Assembly: GCF_002291445.1 (NCBI RefSeq)
Contig: NZ_CP014137.1
Coordinates: forward strand, 2,232,001-2,296,000
DNA length: 64,000 bases
Source: Brenneria goodwinii
Lineage (GTDB): Bacteria; Pseudomonadota; Gammaproteobacteria; Enterobacterales; Enterobacteriaceae
Reading direction: 5' to 3'
Each line of letters opens with the position of its first letter. Within the stretch, counting starts at the first letter, position 1. Below, piece by piece: positions 36,229 through 44,658 of this stretch. The notes under the pieces are model-generated. The model was not told where the DNA came from. It saw only the letters and a list, made by a program, of their open reading frames with translations, and did no database searches. Both the position numbers and the translations under genes were made by a program.

Positions 36229-36578
36229 CTGGCGCTCCCGGCCACCCGCTGTTTTACCCTTTAGATAAGATAAAACCGCTGTCGCCCTCTTAACAAGATG
36301 GCAACCACCCCACTTCCCCCACGATATCCTTATGCTGCTATCGCCGGCACATTTTCTCCTGACGCCCTTCGCACAGCATATTTACTGTATTTTGTTATTT
36401 TATAGTTATCAAAAAATCAAATAACTAATCAGCCGTTTAAGCTTGATTAAACATAATAATAAATAACACTCTATCGTTTAAATAAAATATTATAAATAAT
36501 AAACCTATTAATTATTGCGGATATTTCATATAGCACATTATTTCAAATAGCGTATTTTTCAAGCGAATGCGTTCCACC
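36229..36578. other. AT-rich spacer with no visible gene
   Basis: About 350 bp between the yecF terminator and the palindromic repeat. From about 36390 it is almost only A and T, with stops in all frames. I see no promoter or RNA I can support. Confidence 0.5.
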
Positions 36579-36700
36579 CTAAATAATTCGCGTTACGAAG
36601 GCGGCGATACGGCAAATCCTCAGGAGCATACTGAAGTCAAGTGACTGAATCGAGCAAGGGAAGCCAACACGCATGCCACCTGAAATATGACGGATATAGA
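36579..36700. repeat. Dispersed palindromic repeat of about 120 bp
   Basis: The stretch beginning CCTAAATAATTCGCGTTACG and ending CCTGAAATATGACGGATAT has the frame of a widely dispersed intergenic palindromic repeat of Pectobacteriaceae, Serratia and Yersinia-like genomes. That family runs from CCTAAATAATTCGAGTTGCA through GAGCTTACnnAAGTAAGTGA to ACTTGAAGTATGACGG; I recall this rather than having searched. The copy is diverged in the centre. It lies just downstream of tRNA-Lys. Confidence 0.5.
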
Positions 36701-36784
36701 TGAAAGCAAATAACAGAGAATAAAGGATTAACTTGATAGTGCAGTAGACAAGATTCAGCGCACGGTTGCAACTGATTGGAGTGT

Positions 36785-36860
<76 letters not shown>

Positions 36861-36870
36861 AACGGCGTGG

Positions 36871-36899
36871 ATTATTCTCCACTTGGCGGCGGCTGTCAA
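36871..36899 (-). promoter_or_regulatory. Sigma70 promoter of tRNA-Lys(CUU)
   Basis: On the minus strand TTGACA, exactly 17 bases, AATAAT, then a GC-rich discriminator (CCACGCC) immediately before the tRNA. Perfect -35 and spacing with a stable-RNA style discriminator. Confidence 0.85.
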
Positions 36900-37192
36900 A
36901 TAGTTCACATTGATTTTTTCTTATTTTTTCTCATTTTAAAATTATATTGAGCACGATTCATAGTTTTGTTAACCTGAGCGCCGATAAGCCTACCCATTTC
37001 ATATTACGACAATCCACTTTGCCAGAGCAAAAAGCGTACAGAATCACATTGTGCAATTATTCACCGCCGTTATACCAACCACTTCTATAATCAGTACAGC
37101 GATTACGCTATCTTACCCGTGCCCGTATTAATGAACGAGAGAGCCGCTTAAGAGCTCAAAACAACATCACATAAAAAAGGAAATTATATTAA

Positions 37193-38596
37193 ATGGTAGA
37201 TCAATCAAAAGAGGTGACAGACCTTGCCGAGTCCGGCAGCAACGGATTGCGGCGAAACCTGACTAACCGTCACATTCAGCTTATTGCCATTGGCGGAGCC
37301 ATTGGCACCGGATTATTTATGGGGTCAGGAAAGACCATCAGCCTGGCTGGGCCATCGATCATCTTCGTTTATATGATCATTGGTTTCATCCTGTTCTTTG
37401 TTATGAGGGCGATGGGAGAATTACTGCTTTCAAACCTGAACTACAAATCATTCAGCGATTTCGCCACCGACCTGCTTGGCCCCTGGGCCGGTTTTTTTAC
37501 CGGCTGGACTTACTGGTTTTGCTGGGTCGTTACCGGTATTGCCGATGTGGTGGCTATCAGCGCTTATGCCCAATTCTGGTTTCCCGACCTGTCACAGTGG
37601 ATATCCTCGCTTCTCTGCGTTCTGTTGTTACTCTCGCTTAATCTGGCGACGGTAAAAATGTTTGGCGAGATGGAATTCTGGTTTGCGATGATAAAGATTG
37701 TGGCCATTGTGGCCTTGATTGTCATCGGCGTGGCGCTGATCATAATGAAATTCCCCTCGCCATCAGGCTCGGTTGCTTCTTTCAGTAATCTTTGGAATAA
37801 CGGCGGTATGTTTCCTAAGGGGATTGGCGGATTTTTTGCCGGATTTCAGATAGCGGTATTTGCTTTCGTCGGCATCGAGTTGGTTGGCACCACGGCGGCG
37901 GAAACGAAGAACCCCAAAGTCGTACTGCCCAGGGCGATCAACGCAATACCGATTCGTATCATCATGTTCTACGTTTTTTCATTAATCGTAATTATGTCGG
38001 TGACGCCTTGGAGCGCAATTGCCGCCGATCGCAGTCCCTTTGTTGAAATGTTTATCCTGGTAGGATTACCCGCTGCCGCCAGCGTGATCAACTTTGTGGT
38101 ATTGACGTCTGCTGCATCTTCAGCCAATAGCGGCGTATTCTCTACCAGCCGGATGTTGTTTGGATTAGCCAAACAGGGGGATGCGCCAAAACGTTTTGGT
38201 GTGTTGTCCAAACGCGCGGTTCCTTCTGCGGGATTACTGTTTTCCTGCATCTGCCTGTTATCCGGCGTGGTGTTGATTTACCTGATCCCGAATGTGATGA
38301 CGGTATTTACGCTGGTAACAACCGTTTCCGCCATTCTGTTTATGTTCATCTGGAGCATTATTCTCTGCTCTTACCTGACATACCGTAAAAAAAGGCCGCA
38401 GTCACACGCCAGCTCACAATATAAAATGCCCTGGGGTATTTTTATGTGTTGGGTTTGTCTGGCCTTCTTTGCTTTTGTGATTGTTCTACTGACGCTGCAG
38501 CACGATACCTTGCAAGCGTTGGTGGTAACGCCGTTATGGTTTATTATCCTGGCGATTGCTTATCAGTTTTTTCGCAAGAAGAAGCAACTCGCTTAA
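37193..38596 (+). CDS. cycA: CycA, D-serine/D-alanine/glycine transporter
   Basis: CycA is a proton symporter for glycine, D-alanine, D-serine and D-cycloserine. The protein is 467 aa with twelve TM helices, colinear with E. coli CycA (RRNLTNRHIQLIAIGGAIGT, FTGWTYWFCWVVTGIADVVA, SAASSANSGVFSTSRMLFGL). A clear AAAGGA ribosome site precedes it. It is a single gene followed by a terminator. Its presence fits the D-amino-acid theme of the clusters further along. Confidence 0.95.
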   Translation: MVDQSKEVTDLAESGSNGLRRNLTNRHIQLIAIGGAIGTGLFMGSGKTISLAGPSIIFVYMIIGFILFFVMRAMGELLLSNLNYKSFSDFATDLLGPWAGFFTGWTYWFCWVVTGIADVVAISAYAQFWFPDLSQWISSLLCVLLLLSLNLATVKMFGEMEFWFAMIKIVAIVALIVIGVALIIMKFPSPSGSVASFSNLWNNGGMFPKGIGGFFAGFQIAVFAFVGIELVGTTAAETKNPKVVLPRAINAIPIRIIMFYVFSLIVIMSVTPWSAIAADRSPFVEMFILVGLPAAASVINFVVLTSAASSANSGVFSTSRMLFGLAKQGDAPKRFGVLSKRAVPSAGLLFSCICLLSGVVLIYLIPNVMTVFTLVTTVSAILFMFIWSIILCSYLTYRKKRPQSHASSQYKMPWGIFMCWVCLAFFAFVIVLLTLQHDTLQALVVTPLWFIILAIAYQFFRKKKQLA

Positions 38597-38617
38597 TATA
38601 GGCGACAATCATTACAC

Positions 38618-38650
38618 TGGGCGCTGACTATAAGTCGGCGTCTTTATTTT
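38618..38650 (+). terminator. Terminator of cycA
   Basis: GCGCTGACT, ATA, AGTCGGCGT (one G-U pair) then TCTTTATTTT, starting 22 bp after the cycA stop. Confidence 0.75.
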
Positions 38651-38764
38651 ATATTCAAATTGCAATACTAATCTTAGTGACCTATTAGACAAGTCATCAT
38701 AAAAACCATCATCAAGATGGCGGCGTTCGTCATTTAATACCATTACGGTAATAATATTATAGAA

Positions 38765-39031
38765 TTAGTTTTTGATTGAGGTAGTAGTGAAGCGATTAAT
38801 ACTACGCGTCAACAGTTCGATGGTTAAGCCGGCATCTTCCCCCTTATACTGCGGTACTTCGGCCAATACGCCTTCCACTTTTTTCGTTAACTCATTAATT
38901 TTATTATCATCTAACACAGATATAATGGAAAATACCAATATTTCTAACAATTCAATTTTTGCATAAAGTTCTTTTTCTCCGACTTCTTTTTCAGCCAATT
39001 TCATTAAGAGCTGAGAGAGAAGATTATTCAT
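38765..39031 (-). CDS. iraP: IraP-like RpoS anti-adaptor
   Basis: IraP blocks RssB and so stabilises sigma-S. The protein has 88 aa, the right size, and aligns by eye with E. coli IraP along its length: MNNLLSQLLMKLAEKE with MKNLIAELLFKLAQKE, then ELYAKIELLEILV, KVEGVLAEV and a C-terminal LLTRSINR helix. It is a predicted N-terminal coiled coil. The ribosome site AAGGAG is strong. A possible -10/-35 pair lies near 39149-39176. Identity is moderate, so the name rests on the size and pattern. The neighbours give no independent support. Confidence 0.68.
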   Translation of the reverse strand: MNNLLSQLLMKLAEKEVGEKELYAKIELLEILVFSIISVLDDNKINELTKKVEGVLAEVPQYKGEDAGLTIELLTRSINRFTTTSIKN

Positions 39032-39270
39032 TTGAACTCCTTAAAAAATAACTGCTATAGCAACCCGATGGGGAAATCGGTACGTTACGAGTAGGGTTGG
39101 ATAAAGCGATGTGAAGCTCAATGTAACATCTAAACCAACTTCACCGCTAGTGTATATCACAGCTTTGCCATCGCAATATACATTGTATAACAATAAAGTT
39201 AAACGTTTGGAGAACGAATACTACAGATAAAGAGATAAGCGGGGCAATAGGTATGAAAGGTTGTATATAT

Positions 39271-39297
39271 AGCCAGCCATCGTGAGAATGGCTGGCT
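39271..39297. terminator. Perfect 10-bp stem-loop after the short nac gene
   Basis: AGCCAGCCAT and ATGGCTGGCT flank a 7-base loop, 11 bp after the nac stop. On the nac strand it is followed by ATATATA and not a U-run. It probably marks the end of the short nac transcript. Confidence 0.6.
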
Positions 39298-39307
39298 ACT
39301 CAAAAAT

Positions 39308-39583
39308 CTATACGTTTACCGACTGTCTAACTCCATTCACTGCACTTTTAGCCTGCTCACATTGATACAAAATAGCTTGCGCATGTGAATAAAGGATTTT
39401 CCCCGCTTCAGTGGGAGTAACTCCCCGTCTGCTACGAACCAGCAACTGTTTTTCCAGCTCACCTTCCAACGTAGCAACTTGCTGGCTCAGCGCCGGTTGT
39501 GCGATGTGCAACAACTCAGCAGCCTGAGTCAAGCTACCGATATCAACGATTTTCACAAAGTACTTGAGCCGTCTAAGATTCAT
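39308..39583 (-). CDS. nac: Nac-type LysR regulator reduced to its DNA-binding N-terminus
   Basis: The 91-residue product matches the first 90 residues of enterobacterial Nac almost without change: MNLRRLKYFVKIVDIGSLTQ, the winged-HTH core AELLHIAQPALSQQVATLEGE and RRGVTPTEAGKILY plus the linker helix. Normal Nac has about 305 aa; the effector/tetramer domain is absent. The sequence after the stop contains no trace of it, so this is a clean truncation, not a frameshift. A strong AGGAGG ribosome site and complete nitrogen-control signals upstream suggest it is still expressed. The N-terminal ~100 residues of Klebsiella NAC have been reported to be functional. Confidence 0.85.
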   Translation of the reverse strand: MNLRRLKYFVKIVDIGSLTQAAELLHIAQPALSQQVATLEGELEKQLLVRSRRGVTPTEAGKILYSHAQAILYQCEQAKSAVNGVRQSVNV

Positions 39584-39615
39584 TTCTGCCTCCTGAGTAG
39601 TTACCCCGTTTAAGG

Positions 39616-39632
39616 TAGCAAGATCCGAGCCA
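39616..39632 (-). promoter_or_regulatory. Sigma54 promoter of nac
   Basis: On the minus strand TGGCTCG-GATC-TTGCTA, matching the -24/-12 consensus TGGCACG-N4-TTGCW with one clear mismatch. The GC of the -12 element lies about 35 bp ahead of the nac ATG, leaving a short leader with the AGGAGG site. Confidence 0.85.
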
Positions 39633-39765
39633 GATTGAGTTTGTACTACAATGAAAAACTGATACCTGGTTGATAAGCCAAGGGTAAAATAAGGAAAAGA
39701 AATGGTTCACTGCCTAAATCAAGCTCATGAAATGTGGGTGATATTGATTTTCTTATGCCAGAACA

Positions 39766-39782
39766 TGCACCACGCTAATGCA
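39766..39782. promoter_or_regulatory. NtrC binding site 1 upstream of nac
   Basis: TGCACCACGCTAATGCA matches the NtrC consensus TGCACTAAAATGGTGCA at 11 of 17 positions, including TGCAC on one side and TGCA on the other. It lies about 170 bp upstream of the expected nac transcription start, an enhancer distance. Confidence 0.6.
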
Positions 39783-39787
39783 ATCAC

Positions 39788-39804
39788 TGCCATATCAAGG
39801 TGCA
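39788..39804. promoter_or_regulatory. NtrC binding site 2 upstream of nac
   Basis: TGCCATATCAAGGTGCA matches the NtrC consensus at 11 of 17 positions, with a perfect GGTGCA half. Its centre is 22 bp, two helical turns, from the first site, so two NtrC dimers could bind side by side. Confidence 0.6.
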
Positions 39805-39916
39805 AATTCTCCAGCCAAAGTAAAGATCAACATCAAACGCCACATGCAACTTGCGCAGTAATTTCAACATGTTGATTATTACTTCAGCAATCAGTCGCGA
39901 TAAAGCATAACAGCCT

Positions 39917-39945
39917 TTGACAAGGTGAAAGGCTCCCGCTATTAT
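39917..39945 (+). promoter_or_regulatory. Sigma70 promoter of tRNA-Asn
   Basis: TTGACA, exactly 17 bases, TATTAT, then CCCCCGC, a GC-rich discriminator typical of stable RNA genes, 18 bp before the tRNA. Confidence 0.88.
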
Positions 39946-39963
39946 CCCCCGCAGTTAACCGAT

Positions 39964-40039
39964 TCCTCTGTAGTTCAGTCGGTAGAACGGCGGACTGTTA
40001 ATCCGTATGTCACTGGTTCGAGTCCAGTCAGAGGAGCCA
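39964..40039 (+). tRNA. tRNA-Asn (anticodon GUU)
   Basis: 76 nt with an encoded CCA. The acceptor TCCTCTG/CAGAGGA, anticodon arm CGGACTGTTAATCCG and T-arm ACTGGTTCGAGTCCAGT are visible. A tRNA-Asn beside nac is also the E. coli arrangement. Such tRNAs are frequent integration sites, and an accessory-looking cluster begins shortly after. Confidence 0.97.
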
Positions 40040-40045
40040 AATTTA

Positions 40046-40080
40046 AAAAGCCCGCTTAAGGAAACTTAAGCGGGCTTTTT
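40046..40080 (+). terminator. Terminator of tRNA-Asn
   Basis: A long perfect stem, AAAAGCCCGCTTAAG with CTTAAGCGGGCTTTT around GAAA, ending in TTTTT. It begins about 7 bp after the tRNA CCA. Confidence 0.95.
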
Positions 40081-40540
40081 GCTTTCATGCATCCTTGGTA
40101 CGGTGATTCAACAGGTTAGCGTGAAAATCCTTCCTGATGCGTTTCTAGTTTTCCCTCCGCATCGGGAAAAAATGGTGGTCAGATTTGGGGTCAAGTTGGT
40201 TCGATGACGGAGTGACCCCCAAATGTCTCTTAACGACTCAAAAATCCGCAGTCTCAAGCCAACATCCAAATCCCACAAAACAAACAATGGCGGGTTCAAT
40301 TCATTTCCGACCAATGAGAAAAAATGCGAGTGCCGCAGTTTACTGCCGATGCGCTTATTTCATGCACACTCAACCGCCCTCTGAAATAGTAATTAAAACA
40401 AGTAAACAAATGCAGTCTGAATAGTAGAATAGCAAGCACTAAATTCAATACTCTCATCCACACCTTATAGCTTATCTATGATAAGGCGTGGACGAATATC
40501 CAATGTATACGCCGTTAGCCGGCGTTCGCCAAAATAGCCA
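40081..40540. other. Spacer after tRNA-Asn, no supported gene
   Basis: About 460 bp. Short frames on both strands (such as 40108-40314 minus) have no ribosome site or recognisable product. The region contains a short inverted pair around TTTGGGGTCA and TGACCCCCAAA (about 40184-40226) that could form a hairpin. It could be scar sequence of an element that inserted at the tRNA, but I see no integrase. Confidence 0.4.
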
Positions 40541-41203
40541 TCAATGATTAAAGTAGTTTTTTTCCAGTATTGATGCGCCATCGTCAATCGCTTTATGAAT
40601 GGATTTCACGCAGCGTTCGCTGTCCCCTTCGGCCAGAGCCAGGAGTAACTCATCGTAATTATGCTGGCTGCTGGCGGTATCCGCGGATTGGGGATAAAGA
40701 AAGTTAAAACAGGGGCCAATCTGCACCCACAATTGTTCAATCAGGGAAACCAGCGTCGGCATTTCGGCATACCCATAGAGCGTGAAACGAAATTCGCGGT
40801 TGGCCTTGAGGGACTCTTCAATATTCTGCACGATCTTGGTGGATCGGAACTGGCTGTTCAGCGCCGTCAAATGCGCCAGTTTGTCGGCATCCATCGCCTG
40901 GGCGGCCTGCGCGACCGCCAGCCCTTCCAGCTGTTTTCGAATCTGGTTAATTTCCTGGAACTTACTCAACGGCATCGCCGGAACCAAAAATGCTTTTGCC
41001 GGGGTGGCATCCAGCGCGCCGGCCGATACCAGCCGCACCAAGGCTTCGCGCACCGGCGTCACGCTGGTGCCCAACTTCGCGGCGATCTCATTGGTCACCA
41101 GACGCGCGCCGGGTTTCAGCATGCCGACAATCAATGCGCTTTTCAGCTTCGCCTCGACTTGCATGGTCAGACTAAGGCGCTGAGCTTTCCCCATCTCGAA
41201 CAT
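40541..41203 (-). CDS. GntR-family (FCD/FadR type) transcriptional regulator
   Basis: The protein has 220 aa. The N-terminal winged HTH (about 10-75) has the GntR pattern LKPGARLVTNEIAAKLGTSVTPVREALVRL; the C-terminal FCD ligand domain follows. The usual first metal-ligand His of the FCD fold is replaced by Arg (NREFRFTLYGYAE), while the EH-type segment keeps its His (SSQHNYDELL). Ligand binding may therefore not need the usual metal. It is divergent from the transporter operon at 41391 with a candidate operator between, so it is the likely local regulator of the 41-50 kb cluster. Confidence 0.88.
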   Translation of the reverse strand: MFEMGKAQRLSLTMQVEAKLKSALIVGMLKPGARLVTNEIAAKLGTSVTPVREALVRLVSAGALDATPAKAFLVPAMPLSKFQEINQIRKQLEGLAVAQAAQAMDADKLAHLTALNSQFRSTKIVQNIEESLKANREFRFTLYGYAEMPTLVSLIEQLWVQIGPCFNFLYPQSADTASSQHNYDELLLALAEGDSERCVKSIHKAIDDGASILEKNYFNH

Positions 41204-41274
41204 ATAACTTTTTCCTTTAGTTAAAAGATGATTTTACTTTTGCAGTTTAATCGTTAGCTTGCTAAAAACATATT

Positions 41275-41287
41275 ATATAGGATATAT
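41275..41287. promoter_or_regulatory. Candidate GntR operator, copy 1
   Basis: ATATAGGATATAT lies between the divergent GntR gene and the transporter operon. The exact same 13 bases occur in reverse complement upstream of the ABC ATPase gene at 50559-50571, the other outward unit of the cluster. Two occurrences at precisely these two control regions suggest a shared operator. Confidence 0.6.
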
Positions 41288-41390
41288 CGTGTATTTTGCA
41301 GTTGGGCAGCATTCGTCCAAATCTGTGACGAATAGCGTACATCAATGCTTACGTCAGCCCTATGGGGCTTTGCTTTGGGAATGACCGTAA

Positions 41391-42884
41391 ATGAACAAAC
41401 CTGCCTTAACATTCGTTTCGCTGGCGCTGCTGTCCGGCCTGCTATCGCCGCTGTCGATCGCGTCGGAACTGACGATCGCCCAACCTGCTTCCGCTACGGC
41501 GATGGATCCCGGCTTTCTGAAAGAGTCCGCCACCCTGGTCGATAATGTCTTCGATACGCTGGTACTGCGTGACGCGCAGATGAAACTCCAGCCGGGTTTG
41601 GCGACGTCCTGGAAATCGCTCGATGATACAACCTGGGAATTCGATATTCGTCAGGGCGTGACATTTACCAATGGCGAACCGGTCAATGCGCAAGCCGTGA
41701 AATTCTCCATCGACCGCATCCTCGATCCGGCTAATCATGCACCGACTATATCCTATATCCGCACCATTAAATCGGTAGAAGTCAGCGGCGAATATCGCGT
41801 GCGTTTTCATACGGACGGACCGGATCCCCTGTTGCCCACGCGACTGAGCCGCTATCCGGCCTATATTGTGCCGCCGGAATATGTGACAAAGGTCGGCGCA
41901 TCGGAGTTTGCCCGCAAACCCATCGGCAGCGGCGCTTATCGAGTCGAGACGTTCATTCCGGATGAAAGAGTGGTGATGCAGGCAAACAGCGATTACTGGC
42001 GCGGCAAGCCGGCGATTGATACCGTCACCTGGCGTCCGATACCGGAGGCCACGGCGCGGATAACCTCGCTGTTGACCGGCGAAGTCCAGCTCGTCGATAG
42101 CGTGCCGGTAGATTTGGTACCGGCGCTGAAAAACAAACCGGGCATCCATTTGGAGCAGGTAAAGGGCGGCGGGCTGACGATCTATCTGGGCCTCAAAAAC
42201 GATCAACAACCGTTGGATGATGCGCGCGTCCGCCAGGCGCTGTCGCTGGCGTTAAACCGGGACGCCTATACCTCACAGTTGCTGCATGGTTTCGGCACCC
42301 CGACCGGCACCATGGCCGGTGAAAAAGATTATGGTTATCAGCCGATACCCGCGCCGGCGCAGGATATCGCCAAAGCCAAATCACTGCTTGCGCAAGCCGG
42401 CTATCCGGACGGATTTACTCTGCGCTTCCAGGCGCCGCGCCGCTATATCGCCAGCGCGGATGTCGCCCAGGCTATCGTGCAGGATCTTGCCGCGATCGGC
42501 GTCAAGGCGCAGTTGGAAGTGCCGGAATGGTCGGTTTATACGCAGCAGGTCGCGGCGAAAAAACAGGCGCCGATGTATATGCTGGCCTGGGGTTCAACGC
42601 AAACATTGGATGCCGATGCGGCGTTGTATCCGATCCTACATTCGGGTGAGCCTTACTCCACGGTGAGCCTGCCTGAGCTGGACAAGCTGCTCAACGAAAG
42701 CCGCAATACGGTGGACGCCGCGAAACGCGAACAAATATTACGGCAGATCCAGGATATCGTCGCACAGCAACAGCCGCTGATTCCGCTCTACCGGGAGGAT
42801 TCACTCTATGCCGCCAGCGATGCCCTGACCTTCACCGGCCGTGCCGATGCCCGGATACCGTTGTTCGACCTGAGGCTGAAATGA
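41391..42884 (+). CDS. Family 5 (peptide/opine type) ABC substrate-binding protein
   Basis: A periplasmic binding protein for an imported peptide-like solute. The protein has 497 aa with a signal peptide cleaved after SIASE-like residues near 24-27. The family 5 pattern LEPGLATSWKSLDDTTWEFDIRQGV-type core (about residues 65-90) and later RVRQALSLALNRD are present. The exact substrate cannot be told from the sequence. It is the first gene of an operon with two permeases and several enzymes; the next start overlaps its stop (ATGA). Confidence 0.9.
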   Translation: MNKPALTFVSLALLSGLLSPLSIASELTIAQPASATAMDPGFLKESATLVDNVFDTLVLRDAQMKLQPGLATSWKSLDDTTWEFDIRQGVTFTNGEPVNAQAVKFSIDRILDPANHAPTISYIRTIKSVEVSGEYRVRFHTDGPDPLLPTRLSRYPAYIVPPEYVTKVGASEFARKPIGSGAYRVETFIPDERVVMQANSDYWRGKPAIDTVTWRPIPEATARITSLLTGEVQLVDSVPVDLVPALKNKPGIHLEQVKGGGLTIYLGLKNDQQPLDDARVRQALSLALNRDAYTSQLLHGFGTPTGTMAGEKDYGYQPIPAPAQDIAKAKSLLAQAGYPDGFTLRFQAPRRYIASADVAQAIVQDLAAIGVKAQLEVPEWSVYTQQVAAKKQAPMYMLAWGSTQTLDADAALYPILHSGEPYSTVSLPELDKLLNESRNTVDAAKREQILRQIQDIVAQQQPLIPLYREDSLYAASDALTFTGRADARIPLFDLRLK

Positions 42885-43741
42885 TTGCCCCAGGTTCTGC
42901 GTTAAAGAGAAAACCGCGCCGCCATTTTTACGGCGACGGCATCATCGGCGGGTTACTGCTGACGATAGCGATCGCCGCGGCGGCACTGTTTCCCTGGCTG
43001 CCCTTACCCGATCCTCTGGCCAACAATCTGGCGGACGTTTTCATGCCGCCGGGCAGCCATACCGATTCGGGTATGCACTGGCTGGGAACCGATCAACTGG
43101 GGCGCGATATGCTGTCGCGCATCCTGTCCGGCACCCGGCTATCGTTATTCGTCGTGCTGATGGCGGCGGCGATCGCCGCGGTTATCGGCAGCCTGCTGGG
43201 GATGCTGGCGGGATATGTCGGCGGCTGGCTGGATGCGGTGATTATGCGTCTGATGGACATTCAGCTGGCGGTTCCGTTTATTCTGCTGATCCTGCTGGTG
43301 ATGGCGCTGTTCGGCACCTCGCTGAGCAATATCATCATCATTATGGGCGTGAGCAGTTGGGCCATTTACGCCCGCGTCGCCCGCGCTAAAACGCTGGAAA
43401 TCCGCGAGCTGGAATATATTGAATCGGTGCGCGCCATGGGTTTTTCCACCCCGCGCATTCTGCTGCGCCACGTATTGCCCAACCTCGCCACGCCGCTGAT
43501 TGTCCTGCTGACGCTGGATATCCCGCGCCTGATCGTTCTGGAAGCGTCTATCGGCTTTCTCGGCATGGGCATTCAGCCCCCGACGCCGACGCTGGGCAAC
43601 CTGGTCGGTGAAGGCCGCTCCTATATGCTGCTGGCGCAGTGGCTGGTGTTATATCCGGGGCTGGCGGTTGCCGCGCTGGTGGTCGGCTGTAATCTTCTGG
43701 GCGACAGCCTGCTGCGTAAAACCCGAACGAGGCTCGACTGA
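42881..43741 (+). CDS. ABC permease, DppC type
   Basis: An inner-membrane permease of 286 aa. It has an N-terminal TM helix (about 19-38), then GTDQLGRDMLSRILSGTRLS, a DppC-family hallmark, and five further TM helices. The EAA loop that contacts the ATPase reads EYIESVRAMGFSTPRILLRHV. The second permease follows after 2 bp. This C-type before B-type order is the reverse of dppBC. Confidence 0.93.
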   Translation: MIAPGSALKRKPRRHFYGDGIIGGLLLTIAIAAAALFPWLPLPDPLANNLADVFMPPGSHTDSGMHWLGTDQLGRDMLSRILSGTRLSLFVVLMAAAIAAVIGSLLGMLAGYVGGWLDAVIMRLMDIQLAVPFILLILLVMALFGTSLSNIIIIMGVSSWAIYARVARAKTLEIRELEYIESVRAMGFSTPRILLRHVLPNLATPLIVLLTLDIPRLIVLEASIGFLGMGIQPPTPTLGNLVGEGRSYMLLAQWLVLYPGLAVAALVVGCNLLGDSLLRKTRTRLD

Positions 43742-43743
43742 TT

Positions 43744-44658
43744 ATGCTGAGATACGTGCTGTCCCGCGTCGGGCAAGCTGTTCTGGTAATGTTCGGCGTA
43801 TCGATCCTGATTTTTTACAGCCTTCACCTGACCGGCGATCCGGCGGCGGTGATGATGCCGCCCGGCTCCAGCCAGCAGGAGATCGACCATTTTCGTCACA
43901 GTATGGGCTTCGATCGCCCCCTGCTGTGGCAATACGGCCACTACCTGTATGGCGTCTTACAGGGCGATCTCGGCGACTCGCTGCGCTACAGCCAGCCGGT
44001 CGCCACCCTGATCGGCGATCGCGTTCCCGCCACGCTGTTATTAGCCGTTACCGCCCTGTCATGGAGTACCGCCGTTGGTTTGACGCTCGGAATTATCAGC
44101 GCGCTGTGGCAAAACAGCCTGTGGGATTTGCTCTCGCGCCTGCTGGCCTTTTCCGGTCAGGCCATACCCGTGTTCTGGCTGGGGCTGTTGATGATTCTGC
44201 TGTTCAGCCTGGATCTGCGCTGGCTGCCATCCGGCGGTTACGGCAGCCTGAGTCACCTGATTATGCCGGCCGTGAGCCTCGGCGCGTACTACATGAGCGC
44301 GATTGCCCGGCTGGTGCGCGCCAGTCTGATCGACGTCATGCAGCAGGACTATATCCGCACGGCCCGCGCCAAGGGGCTGAGCGCCTGGCGTATCGTGGTG
44401 CGCCATGGATTGCGCAATGCATTGATTCCGGTGGTCACGGTACAAGGCATGTACTTCGCCTCGCTATTAGGCGGCGCGCTGGTGACGGAAATCATTTTTG
44501 CCTGGCCGGGTATCGGCCGTTTGGCGGTGCAGGCGATCCAGAACCGTGATTTTCCATTGGTACAGGCGATCGTGCTGCTGGCCGCGCTGGTGTTCGTGAC
44601 CATAAATCTGATTATCGACCTGTTATACGTGTTGCTTAACCCGAGGATACGACTGTGA
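43744..44658 (+). CDS. ABC permease, DppB type
   Basis: An inner-membrane permease of 304 aa. It begins MLRYVLSRVGQAVLVMFGVSI and has about six TM helices. The EAA loop reads DYIRTARAKGLSAWRIVVRHG, followed by LRNALIPVVTVQG as in DppB/GsiC. It pairs with the DppC-type gene upstream; the fused ATPase for both is probably the gene at 48890-50518. The stop overlaps the GTG start of the next gene (GTGA). Confidence 0.93.
   Translation: MLRYVLSRVGQAVLVMFGVSILIFYSLHLTGDPAAVMMPPGSSQQEIDHFRHSMGFDRPLLWQYGHYLYGVLQGDLGDSLRYSQPVATLIGDRVPATLLLAVTALSWSTAVGLTLGIISALWQNSLWDLLSRLLAFSGQAIPVFWLGLLMILLFSLDLRWLPSGGYGSLSHLIMPAVSLGAYYMSAIARLVRASLIDVMQQDYIRTARAKGLSAWRIVVRHGLRNALIPVVTVQGMYFASLLGGALVTEIIFAWPGIGRLAVQAIQNRDFPLVQAIVLLAALVFVTINLIIDLLYVLLNPRIRL

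Noticed and set aside
39032..39307. PhoP box upstream of the iraP-like gene
   Set aside because: Only one GTTTA half-site (near 39200) is present; the second half at the right spacing is missing.
40108..40314. Possible integrase tail after tRNA-Asn
   Set aside because: The short frame has no catalytic Tyr/Arg/His pattern and no ribosome site; the likeness to island junctions is only an impression.
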